DNA of 8,373 nt from Candidatus Blautia intestinipullorum (GCA_019120475.1 DWVA01000049.1:1-8373), one strand, 5' to 3'. Shown: positions 1 to 6,123, numbered from the stretch's first letter. Notes: generated from the sequence alone by a model not told the origin. Numbers and translations are program-made.

Positions 1-53
1 GAATGGAACAGCCGGAAGAAATGACAGGAAAATCTCTTCTGATCGAAAAATAA
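1..53 (+). CDS. 3' end of an unidentified upstream gene
   Basis: The third reading frame is open from the window edge to a TAA at 51-53 and would encode a tail reading MEQPEEMTGKSLLIEK. The two bases at 1-2 would belong to the preceding codon. A strong intrinsic terminator begins 18 bases after the stop, which is what the end of a plus-strand gene would look like. Sixteen residues are too few to assign a family, and I do not recognise the tail. The call rests on the frame and the terminator position only. Confidence 0.45.
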   Translation, partial: MEQPEEMTGKSLLIEK

Positions 54-71
54 AAAATGTGGAAAAAGACG

Positions 72-110
72 GCAGCCGCAGAACAATCTTTTCTGCGGCT
101 GTTTCTTTTG
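72..110 (+). terminator. Rho-independent terminator of the upstream gene
   Basis: A perfect 11-bp stem, CAGCCGCAGAA (73-83) pairing with TTCTGCGGCTG (91-101), encloses a 7-base loop. It is followed by the T-rich run TTTCTTTTG (102-110). The stem is GC-rich at the base and the tract lies on the plus strand, so it should stop transcription from the gene ending at 53 and insulate the L,D-transpeptidase gene. Confidence 0.9.
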
Positions 111-159
111 TCGGGAGGATAAAAAGAATAATGGCGGATACAATAAAAATAAATGAATC

Positions 160-168
160 TGTTATAAT
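160..168 (+). promoter_or_regulatory. Extended -10 promoter P1 upstream of the L,D-transpeptidase gene
   Basis: The sequence TGTTATAAT is a perfect extended -10 box (TGn plus TATAAT). No good -35 hexamer lies 16-18 bp upstream; the matching position, 140-145, reads ACAATA. Extended -10 promoters can work without a -35. Transcription from here would give a leader of about 145 bases before the ATG at 320. The assignment comes from sequence only. Confidence 0.5.
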
Positions 169-216
169 GGCTTAAACAGGCACAGGTTATTTTAAGAAAA
201 AATCACAGACACATAT

Positions 217-245
217 GGTACAAAACAGAATAAGTATGTTATAAT
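217..245 (+). promoter_or_regulatory. Promoter P2, proximal to the L,D-transpeptidase gene
   Basis: A second perfect extended -10 box (TGTTATAAT, 237-245) repeats the P1 core; the shared string TGTTATAATGG occurs at 160-170 and 237-247. A weak -35, GGTACA (217-222), lies exactly 17 bp upstream. Initiation near 252 would give a leader of about 68 bases. This is the better placed of the two promoters and probably the main one. Confidence 0.6.
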
Positions 246-286
246 GGTAGCGTTAATGAATAAGGAAAAAGGTGACATAAGTGGTT

Positions 287-301
287 GTAATTTGAAATTA
301 C
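287..301. repeat. Short palindrome in the L,D-transpeptidase leader
   Basis: GTAATTTGAAATTAC is a perfect inverted repeat with 7-base arms around one central G. It lies about 35 bases downstream of the P2 start and just upstream of the Shine-Dalgarno GAGGAG (306-311). It could be an operator for a dimeric repressor or a weak leader hairpin (6 bp, loop TGA). Being AT-rich and short, it could also be chance. Confidence 0.3.
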
Positions 302-319
302 GGTCGAGGAGAACAGTGA

Positions 320-2134
320 ATGAGCAGCAAAGAGAACAGAGAAAATCTACCGGCAGATTCTGCTGATGAGACAGCCGCTATTGAAGAAAAGATCAATGCG
401 GCTATGGACAGGCTTACAGAGGACTATCCTGAGACCTCACCGGAGGAAGAAAACAGAGAGTATGCTGATTATGAAGACGCATCCGTACCGGAAGAGGAAG
501 ATGAGGAGGGAGCATACAGCGGAGAAGAGCCGGATGATATAGAATATGCGGAAGATGAACCGGACGATATGGAAGAGGAAGAAGAACCGGATGAAAATGA
601 GGAATCTCCACCGATTTCCGAGAGAAGCAGAAATAAGTCAGCCCGTCCGAATCCGGTGGTTTATGTGCCTATGGATGATCTGGACGAGGAGATGCCCCTT
701 TCTTCCCAGAAAAAGAAAAAGCATAAAGGGCTGAAGATCACAGGACTTTTATTGATCATGCTGATCGTGATCGCCGGATGTGCATATGCAGGCGTTTCTT
801 ATTATTATGCGGACCGTTTTTTTGAAGGTACATGGATCAATGGAATCAACTGTTCCGGGAAAACAGCCTATGAGACAGAAATGCTTCTTGCTGACCAGAT
901 CCAGAATTATTCTATTGAAGTCCTGGCAAGAAATCAGGAGCCTCAGACGATCACAGGAAGCCAGATCAATTACCAATATCTGTCCAGCGGAGAAGTCCTG
1001 AAGCTTTTAAAACAGCAGAAACCTTATGAATGGATAAAGGGTTTTTATGAGAAGACAAACTATACAGTATCGGAGAACACCTCTTACGACAAAACACTGC
1101 TTCAGAATCAGGTGATTTCTTTAAACTGTGCAAAAGCGGAAAATCAGGTGGAACCGGAAAATGCTTATGTGGCGTTTAAGGACAATCAGTTCCAGATCGT
1201 TCCGGAGACGGAAGGAAGCAAACTGAACATTAAGCAGGCTTATCAGATCCTTGATAAGGCCATATCAGAAACACAGACATCCGTAGATTTTAATACAGCT
1301 CCGGACGCATACGTTTCAGCGGAGATAACCCAGAATGATCCGGAACTTCAGTCGGCTCTGGAGGCGTGCAACAATTATACAAAAGCAAGCATAACCTATA
1401 CTTTTGGAGATCAGACAGTAACTCTGGATGGAAATACCATCAAGGATTGGCTCCAGTTTGACGAAAAGGGCCAGCTCCTTCTGGACGATGCAAGCTTTCA
1501 GCAGCATATTGCGGATTACGTGGCTCAGGTTGCCGCCCAGTACGATACTGTGGGAACAGAGCGGGAATTCCATACTACCAGCGGACGTGTCGTATATGTA
1601 TCAGGATCCGCTTATGGCTGGGCCATCGATCAGAGTGCGGAGGTCGCGCAGCTCTCCCAGGAGATTCAGTCAGGAGCACAGGTTACAAGACAGCCTGCAT
1701 ATTCACAGACCGCAAATTCCTATGGGGTGAACGATCTTGGAGACACTTACATCGAGGTGGATCTGAGTGAACAGCATATGTATTATTATCAGTCAGGATC
1801 TTTGATATTCGACTCGGATTTTGTATCCGGAAATATGAGTTATTCGGACAGACAGACGCCGTCGGGAATTTATACTCTTTATTATAAGAAAAGCCCCGAT
1901 GTACTTCGGGGGGCTCAGAAGCCTGACGGAACTTACGAGTACGAGGAGCCGGTAGAGTACTGGATGCCGTTTAACGGCGGGATCGGATTTCATGACGCGC
2001 CCTGGCGGTCAGATTTCGGCGGCGACATTTATCTGACAAACGGCTCCCACGGATGTATTAATCTTCCGCCGGAGAACGCCGCAGTGCTTTACAGCATTAT
2101 CCAGTATAATGTGCCGATCGTCTGCTTCTATTAA
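320..2134 (+). CDS. Membrane-anchored L,D-transpeptidase with a YkuD catalytic domain
   Basis: The product probably makes 3-3 cross-links in peptidoglycan, or attaches groups to stem peptides, on the outer face of the membrane. Residues 1-130 form a predicted cytoplasmic tail that is very acidic at about 38-96 and contains EPDD-type repeats. KKKKHK (131-136) and one membrane helix (about 138-160) follow, giving an N-in, C-out topology. Residues 170-470 resemble the paired YoaR/PG_binding_4-type domains often found before YkuD in Clostridia (NGINCSGKTAYE near 174; YGWAID near 432). The YkuD domain spans about 475-604 and includes TPSGIYTLYY (513-522), H558 in GFHD, and the signature SHGCIN with H577 and catalytic C579. 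All expected active-site residues are present, so the enzyme should be active. The start at ATG 320 has GAGGAG at 306-311, spaced 8 bases. Family assignment is firm; the exact substrate is inferred. Confidence 0.93.
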   Translation: MSSKENRENLPADSADETAAIEEKINAAMDRLTEDYPETSPEEENREYADYEDASVPEEEDEEGAYSGEEPDDIEYAEDEPDDMEEEEEPDENEESPPISERSRNKSARPNPVVYVPMDDLDEEMPLSSQKKKKHKGLKITGLLLIMLIVIAGCAYAGVSYYYADRFFEGTWINGINCSGKTAYETEMLLADQIQNYSIEVLARNQEPQTITGSQINYQYLSSGEVLKLLKQQKPYEWIKGFYEKTNYTVSENTSYDKTLLQNQVISLNCAKAENQVEPENAYVAFKDNQFQIVPETEGSKLNIKQAYQILDKAISETQTSVDFNTAPDAYVSAEITQNDPELQSALEACNNYTKASITYTFGDQTVTLDGNTIKDWLQFDEKGQLLLDDASFQQHIADYVAQVAAQYDTVGTEREFHTTSGRVVYVSGSAYGWAIDQSAEVAQLSQEIQSGAQVTRQPAYSQTANSYGVNDLGDTYIEVDLSEQHMYYYQSGSLIFDSDFVSGNMSYSDRQTPSGIYTLYYKKSPDVLRGAQKPDGTYEYEEPVEYWMPFNGGIGFHDAPWRSDFGGDIYLTNGSHGCINLPPENAAVLYSIIQYNVPIVCFY

Positions 2135-2142
2135 ATGAAAAA

Positions 2143-2176
2143 GCCATACAGGAACGACAGAATATTCCTGTATGGC
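2143..2176. promoter_or_regulatory. Strong hairpin between the L,D-transpeptidase and DUF3784 genes
   Basis: A perfect 12-bp stem, GCCATACAGGAA (2143-2154) with TTCCTGTATGGC (2165-2176), encloses a 10-base loop. On the plus strand no T-run follows, so it is not a normal terminator for the L,D-transpeptidase gene. On the minus strand the hairpin is followed by TTTTTCATTTAA, which is a terminator arrangement for antisense transcripts. The 3' arm also contains TTCCTGT (2165-2171), which can pair with the downstream Shine-Dalgarno ACAGGAG (2186-2192). It may therefore influence translation of the next gene. The hairpin is directly visible; its function is inferred. Confidence 0.7.
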
Positions 2177-2187
2177 GAAGGAAAAAC

Positions 2188-2192
2188 AGGAG
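2188..2192 (+). promoter_or_regulatory. Ribosome binding site that sets the DUF3784 gene start
   Basis: AGGAG lies 9 bases before ATG 2202. The earlier in-frame ATG at 2172 is buried in the 3' arm of the preceding hairpin and has no Shine-Dalgarno sequence, so translation should begin at 2202. Confidence 0.75.
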
Positions 2193-2201
2193 AAAAATAT
2201 A

Positions 2202-2498
2202 ATGGGAAGAACATTTGATTTTATACTTGCAGGGGCTGCTATCATTGTGGGGATCATGCTTCTGACAGGCCATGGAGACATATTCATGAAGGGCGGCAAT
2301 ACACAGCTTCGCAAGGCGAAATATGACGAGAAAAAGATGACAAAAGGTTCAGGCGTAGCCCTGCTCCTTATCGGTATCGCTACGGGAATCGACTCCTACA
2401 CTACAGGGCTTGCAGCCAAGATAGGATATATTATAGTCCTGATCCTTATTCTTGCAGGATTAATGTTATATCTGAAATATAAATGCGCTAAGAAGTAA
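2202..2498 (+). CDS. Small three-helix membrane protein, DUF3784-like
   Basis: The 98-residue product has three hydrophobic segments: about 6-23 (FILAGAAIIVGIMLL), 49-64 (GSGVALLLIGIA) and 72-93 (AKIGYIIVLILILAGLMLYL). A polar loop with GHGDIFMKGGNTQLRKAKYDEKKM lies between helices 1 and 2, and the C-terminus is basic (KYKCAKK). The glycine-containing segment, the asparagine-threonine pair and the KYDEKK motif fit my recollection of DUF3784, a Firmicutes family of about 100 residues with unknown function. The start is set by AGGAG 9 bases before ATG 2202. The gene lies 67 bp after the L,D-transpeptidase with no promoter or plus-strand terminator visible between, so co-transcription and an envelope location are likely. 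No enzymatic residues are apparent. The family call is from memory and unconfirmed. Confidence 0.8.
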   Translation: MGRTFDFILAGAAIIVGIMLLTGHGDIFMKGGNTQLRKAKYDEKKMTKGSGVALLLIGIATGIDSYTTGLAAKIGYIIVLILILAGLMLYLKYKCAKK

Positions 2499-2537
2499 AA
2501 ATCCACGAAAGAAAAGCAAAGACATGAAAAGCGTCAA

Positions 2538-2574
2538 AAAGAGCATGGAAGACAGGAGTTTTTCCATGCTCTTT
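2538..2574. terminator. Bidirectional terminator between convergent genes
   Basis: A perfect 13-bp stem, AAAGAGCATGGAA (2538-2550) with TTCCATGCTCTTT (2562-2574), encloses an 11-base loop. The flanks supply a run of As before it (AAAAA to 2540), which reads as Ts on the minus strand, and CTCTTT at its plus-strand end. It sits 39 bases after the DUF3784 stop and 34 bases beyond the phosphatase stop on the other strand, so it can end both transcripts. The minus-strand tract is the better one. Confidence 0.8.
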
Positions 2575-2608
2575 GCAGCTTATGAATAAAAAACACCCTT
2601 TGTCTCGT

Positions 2609-3229
2609 TTATAAAAAGAGACGGACAAGGTCGGCCGGCCTGTCGATCCGGTAATCAGGCTCCGGAACATCTCCAAAGCCATAGGAAGCGAAGACAAAAG
2701 GAACCTTGGCTTTTCGGCAGGACAGAAAATCGCCCACAGTGTCTCCGACGTACACAGGAGACGAAAGCCCCTCTTTTTTGATGAGAAGAGAGAGCGTTTC
2801 CGGCTTGTCCGCTCCGGTATCGCCATGGCAGAGATGTCCGGCAAAATATTTTTCAAACCTGGAACTTTTTAGAAATACTTCGATATAGCCAGCCTGGCAA
2901 TTGCTGACAATATAAAGGGGAAATTTCTGTGATAAGCTCTGAAGCGTGTTTTCCAGATCTTCATAAAGAGGAGCGCACTGCTTCAAAAGAGCCTGGTGTT
3001 CCGCCTGGCAGCAGCCATCAAGCAGTCTGAGCTGTTCCGCAGGACTTTGATCCGGAAAGACCATTTCCGCAATCTGGGGCATAGGACGGCCGAAGAGAGA
3101 TTTCAGCCTTTCCTCCGTAATAAGTATATCCATGTGCTCCGTCCGGGTAAGGTATTCTGTCCACGCCCTGGCTACAATGGCAGTGGAATCCCACAGAGTT
3201 CCGTCCAAATCAAAAATGATACTGTCCAT
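2609..3229 (-). CDS. HAD-family phosphatase, phosphoglycolate phosphatase-like
   Basis: This 206-residue product is a haloacid dehalogenase superfamily hydrolase of subfamily IA, which removes phosphate from small metabolites through an aspartyl-phosphate intermediate. Motif I is DLDGTLWDS with nucleophile D7 and acid/base D9; motif II is SN (109-110); motif III is K142 in ADKPET; motif IV is GDTVGD (162-167). A helical cap domain (about 16-85, with LFGRPM at 45-50) lies between motifs I and II. The length is usual for Gph or PpaX-type enzymes, but the substrate cannot be read from the sequence. The start at 3229 is favoured because MDSIIFDLDGT is the normal family N-terminus and AAAGGA lies 9 bases upstream on the minus strand. 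The open frame continues upstream to 3904, but that extension is antisense to sfsA. It is transcribed away from sfsA from its own promoter. Confidence 0.92.
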   Translation of the reverse strand: MDSIIFDLDGTLWDSTAIVARAWTEYLTRTEHMDILITEERLKSLFGRPMPQIAEMVFPDQSPAEQLRLLDGCCQAEHQALLKQCAPLYEDLENTLQSLSQKFPLYIVSNCQAGYIEVFLKSSRFEKYFAGHLCHGDTGADKPETLSLLIKKEGLSSPVYVGDTVGDFLSCRKAKVPFVFASYGFGDVPEPDYRIDRPADLVRLFL

Positions 3230-3263
3230 ATTGGCCTGTCCTTTCTCAAATATTCTATGAAAG

Positions 3264-3292
3264 ATTCTATCGGAGAAAATAGAAAAAATCAA
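3264..3292 (-). promoter_or_regulatory. Promoter of the HAD phosphatase gene
   Basis: Read on the minus strand, TTGATT (complement of 3287-3292) is followed after exactly 17 bp by TAGAAT (complement of 3264-3269). Both are close to the housekeeping sigma factor consensus. Initiation near 3257 gives a leader of about 28 bases carrying the ribosome binding site. Confidence 0.7.
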
Positions 3293-3321
3293 CTGTCTTT
3301 TTCTATAATTTATGGTATGAT
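3293..3321 (+). promoter_or_regulatory. Promoter of the sfsA-mutY-glycosyltransferase cluster
   Basis: CTGTCT (3293-3298) lies 17 bp before TATGAT (3316-3321), and TGG at 3313-3315 makes it an extended -10. Initiation near 3328 would leave a very short leader just including the Shine-Dalgarno GAGGT (3329-3333). A TATAAT at 3304-3309 is an alternative -10 but lacks a -35. The -35 directly abuts that of the divergent phosphatase promoter. Confidence 0.55.
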
Positions 3322-3340
3322 AGACAGCGAGGTAAAACAC

Positions 3341-4039
3341 ATGAATTATAAACATACAGTAAGAGCACAGTTTCTGGACCGCCCAAACCGTTTTATCGCG
3401 CATGTGGATATTCAGGGAAGGACGGAGACAGTGCATGTGAAAAATACAGGAAGATGCAGAGAGCTTCTCATTCCGGGATATGAAGTGATCCTGGAGGAGA
3501 GCGGAAATCCTGCCCGAAAAACAAAATATGATCTGGTCAGCGTGTGCAAAAAAGGCCGGTGGATCAATATGGATTCCCAGGCGCCCAACAGGACCGCAGA
3601 GGAATGGCTGCGTGACGGCCCTCTGTTTGAGGAAGAGCATACAGTATACCGTGAAAAGACATATGGAAATTCCAGGTTTGATCTGTATGTGGAGACGCAG
3701 TCCGGAAGAAAGGTATTTGTAGAGGTAAAAGGCGTGACCCTGGAAGAGGACAATATTGCCCGGTTTCCCGACGCGCCTACAGAAAGAGGAGTAAAGCATG
3801 TGCGGGAACTGATCCGGTGCGTCCGGGACGGATATGAGGCATATCTTCTTTTTGTGATCCAGATGAAGGACATCCGTCTGTTCCGGCCGAACTGGGAAAC
3901 TCACGCCGATTTTGGGACTGCTCTCCGGGAAGCGGAAAATGCCGGGGTGAGAATACTGGCATATGACTGCATGGTTGGCGAAAGGAGCCTGGAAATCCGG
4001 GATCCGGTTCCTGTAGATCTGGAGGAGCCTGTATGCTGA
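3341..4039 (+). CDS. sfsA: SfsA family protein, nuclease-fold DNA-binding protein
   Basis: The 232-residue product matches SfsA along its length: NTGRC with LLIPG (35-46), ARKTKYDLV (58-65), SRFDLYVE (111-118), VEVKGVTL (127-134), FPDAPTERG (142-150) and the FRPNWETHADFG region (181-192). D114, E128 and K130 match the PD-(D/E)XK nuclease-like core. The founding E. coli protein was named for stimulating sugar fermentation and binds DNA; the biological role remains poorly defined. ATG 3341 has GAGGT at 3329-3333 spaced 7 bases. An in-frame ATG at 3317 lies inside the predicted -10 box and is unlikely to be used. The 3' end overlaps mutY by 7 bases, so the two are probably translated from one message. 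Confidence 0.93.
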   Translation: MNYKHTVRAQFLDRPNRFIAHVDIQGRTETVHVKNTGRCRELLIPGYEVILEESGNPARKTKYDLVSVCKKGRWINMDSQAPNRTAEEWLRDGPLFEEEHTVYREKTYGNSRFDLYVETQSGRKVFVEVKGVTLEEDNIARFPDAPTERGVKHVRELIRCVRDGYEAYLLFVIQMKDIRLFRPNWETHADFGTALREAENAGVRILAYDCMVGERSLEIRDPVPVDLEEPVC

Positions 4040-5106
4040 ATGAAATTATAAATCCGCTGGTGGACTGGTACAGAAAAAATAAGAGAGAACTTCCGTGGAG
4101 AGATCAGAATAATGCCTACTATACCTGGGTGTCGGAAATCATGCTGCAGCAGACAAGAGTGGAGGCAGTAAAACCGTACTTTCTCAGATTTGTAAAGGAA
4201 CTGCCGGATGCAGAAGCTTTGGCTGCATGTCCGGAAGAGAAGCTTATGAAACTGTGGGAAGGTCTTGGCTATTATAACCGCGTCAGGAACATGCAGGAGG
4301 CGGCAAGGACTGTAGTGAGAGAATATGGAGGAATTCTTCCGGCAGATTATCACAGACTGCTTTCTCTGAAAGGAATCGGAAGCTATACTGCAGGAGCCAT
4401 TGCGTCTATAGCCTATCAGATTCCTGTTCCGGCAGTGGACGGAAATGTGCTGAGAGTAATTTCCAGAATTGAGGAAAACCGGGAAGACATTATGAAACAG
4501 TCCGTACGCAGGAAAGTGGAGGAAGAGCTTTTAAAAATCATGCCTTCCCGCTGCCCCGGGGATTTTAACCAGGCGTTAATGGAGCTGGGCGCGGTAGTCT
4601 GTGTGCCGAACGGTCCGGCCAGATGCGGAGAGTGTCCCGTTGCCTTTGCCTGTAAAGCCTGCCTGCACAGTACTGTGGAGGAACTTCCCGTAAAGGGGGA
4701 AAAGAAGAAACGGAGAGTGGAAGAGAGGACTGTTCTGGTGATCCAGGACGGAGACAGGACCGCAATACGCCGAAGACCGGAGAAGGGACTGCTTGCCGGA
4801 CTTTATGAGCTTCCAAATGTGGAGGGAACACTGACTTTGGAAGAAGTTCTTGAAAAGGTAAGGGAGCTTAAGCTGGAACCTTTGTTCATCAAAGAACTGG
4901 AAACCTCAAAACATATTTTTTCTCATATAGAATGGAGAATGACGGGATACCTTATCCGTGTGGCTTCACTGGAACAGAAAAAAGATACAGGCCTGTTATT
5001 TGTGGAAAGAAATGAGAGGGAACAGCAGTATGCCATTCCTTCTGCTTTCCGGGCCTATGCAAAATATATCAAACAGGAAACAAAAGGGAAAAGGAGGAGA
5101 CTATGA
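4033..5106 (+). CDS. mutY: Adenine DNA glycosylase MutY
   Basis: The product removes adenine mispaired with 8-oxoguanine, preventing G:C to T:A mutations. The 357-residue length is typical. The N-terminal HhH-GPD domain carries catalytic E35 in SEIMLQQTR, a helix-hairpin-helix LKGIGSYTAGAI (112-123) and catalytic D136 in VDGNV. An iron-sulfur loop with C190, C198, C201 and C207 follows; its first gap is 7 residues, against 6 in the E. coli and Geobacillus enzymes as I recall them. The C-terminal NUDIX-like domain (about 230-345) has LLAGLYELPN (253-262) and the FSH loop (296-298) used in recognising 8-oxoguanine. The C-terminus is basic (KGKRRR). The start ATG 4033 lies inside the end of sfsA with GGAGGAG (4021-4027) spaced 5 bases. 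Its TGA overlaps the next ATG. Confidence 0.96.
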   Translation: MLNEIINPLVDWYRKNKRELPWRDQNNAYYTWVSEIMLQQTRVEAVKPYFLRFVKELPDAEALAACPEEKLMKLWEGLGYYNRVRNMQEAARTVVREYGGILPADYHRLLSLKGIGSYTAGAIASIAYQIPVPAVDGNVLRVISRIEENREDIMKQSVRRKVEEELLKIMPSRCPGDFNQALMELGAVVCVPNGPARCGECPVAFACKACLHSTVEELPVKGEKKKRRVEERTVLVIQDGDRTAIRRRPEKGLLAGLYELPNVEGTLTLEEVLEKVRELKLEPLFIKELETSKHIFSHIEWRMTGYLIRVASLEQKKDTGLLFVERNEREQQYAIPSAFRAYAKYIKQETKGKRRRL

Positions 5107-6119
5107 AACTTCTGAGTATTGCAATACCGTGTTACAATTCAGAGGCATATATGGAAAAGTGTATAGAATCTCTGCTGTCAGGAGGAGAGGATGTGGAGAT
5201 TCTCGTGGTGGACGACGGCTCGTCGGACCGTACCGCTCAGATCGCCGACGCTTATGCGGAAAAATATCCGACTATCGTCAAAGCGATCCACCAGGAGAAC
5301 GGCGGCCATGGAGAAGCGGTAAACGCCGGGATCAGAAACGCTACAGGACTTTATTTTAAAGTTGTGGACAGTGACGACTGGGTAAACGAGGAAGCATACA
5401 GGAAGATCCTTCATACTCTGGAGGAACTTACGCGGGGACCTCAGACAGTGGATCTTTTTATCAGCAATTTTGTCTATGAAAAACAGGGGGCTGCAAGAAA
5501 GAAAGTAATGCAGTATCGCCGCTGCCTGCCTGTTGAGCAGGTGTTCGGATGGGAAAGCGTACACATGCACAGAGGAAAATATCTTCTGATGCATTCCATG
5601 ATATACAGAACAAAACTGCTTCATGAATGTGGATTGGAACTGCCGAAGCATACCTTTTATGTGGATAACCTTTTTGCTTTTGAGCCGCTTCCTTATGTAA
5701 AAAATATGTATTATCTGGATGTAAATTTTTATCGCTATTTTATCGGGCGGGAGGATCAGTCCGTCAACGAAAAGGTGATGATCCGGCGTATCGATCAGCA
5801 GCTCCGGGTAAACAAGCTTATGGTGGATGTATTCCACCGCTGCAGATTCGGCAATAACCGCCGGCTCCGCGACTATATGCTTACCTATCTTGACATTATT
5901 ACTACGGTTTCCTCCATCATGCTGGTTCGGGCAGGAACAGAGGAAGCTCTGGCAAAGAAAAAGGAACTGATGGAATATATCAGGGAGCAGGACCGTTGGC
6001 TTTACAGGAAGTTGCGCTACAGCCTTCTTGGAAGAGCTGCAAATCTTCCGGGAAAGGGCGGAAGAAAAATGTTTGTAGCGGCTTACAAGGTCTGCCAGAA
6101 ATTTTACGGTTTTAACTGA
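5103..6119 (+). CDS. Family 2 glycosyltransferase
   Basis: The 338-residue product has a GT-A fold typical of family 2 enzymes, which transfer a sugar from a nucleotide-sugar donor to a glycan or lipid acceptor. The N-terminus SIAIPCYNSEAYMEKCIESLL (5-25) is the nucleotide-binding strand and helix. VVDDGSSD (35-42) holds the donor-binding aspartates, ENGGHGEAVNAG (65-76) is the conserved glycine-rich stretch, and DSDD (89-92) is the metal-binding DxD motif. I see no membrane helix; the C-terminus is basic (GKGGRKMF), so the enzyme is probably cytosolic or loosely membrane-bound. The acceptor cannot be read. ATG 5103 overlaps the mutY stop (ATGA) and has AAGGAGG (5091-5097) spaced 5 bases, implying translational coupling. 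It stands alone, without neighbouring polysaccharide genes. Confidence 0.9.
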   Translation: MKLLSIAIPCYNSEAYMEKCIESLLSGGEDVEILVVDDGSSDRTAQIADAYAEKYPTIVKAIHQENGGHGEAVNAGIRNATGLYFKVVDSDDWVNEEAYRKILHTLEELTRGPQTVDLFISNFVYEKQGAARKKVMQYRRCLPVEQVFGWESVHMHRGKYLLMHSMIYRTKLLHECGLELPKHTFYVDNLFAFEPLPYVKNMYYLDVNFYRYFIGREDQSVNEKVMIRRIDQQLRVNKLMVDVFHRCRFGNNRRLRDYMLTYLDIITTVSSIMLVRAGTEEALAKKKELMEYIREQDRWLYRKLRYSLLGRAANLPGKGGRKMFVAAYKVCQKFYGFN

Positions 6120-6123
6120 ATCC

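Noticed and set aside
131..175. 14-codon open frame after the first terminator, with GGGAGGA upstream
   Set aside because: The spacing of 11 bases is long, the frame runs through the P1 -10 box, and P1 would start transcription after its ATG. There is no support for a real peptide.
281..295. Tiny GTG-started leader peptide (four codons) with AAGGTG upstream
   Set aside because: The frame is too short to judge and shows no codon pattern typical of attenuation leaders.
1892..1915. GC-rich hairpin inside the L,D-transpeptidase gene
   Set aside because: The pairing between AGCCCC and GGGGCT falls in ordinary in-frame codons of the YkuD domain (KSPDVLRGA). No T-run follows and nothing suggests regulation.
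2172..2201. Earlier ATG for the DUF3784-like protein
   Set aside because: The codon lies inside the 3' arm of a strong hairpin and has no ribosome binding site. ATG 2202 has AGGAG at the right spacing.
2996..3340. Upstream extension of the sfsA frame to 347 residues
   Set aside because: It is antisense to the phosphatase gene and crosses the promoter region. SfsA homology begins at the ATG at 3341, which has a good Shine-Dalgarno sequence.
3230..3904. N-terminal extension of the phosphatase frame to 431 residues
   Set aside because: The extension is antisense to sfsA and unlike any protein I recognise. The HAD motif I begins right after the ATG at 3229, which has its own ribosome binding site and promoter.
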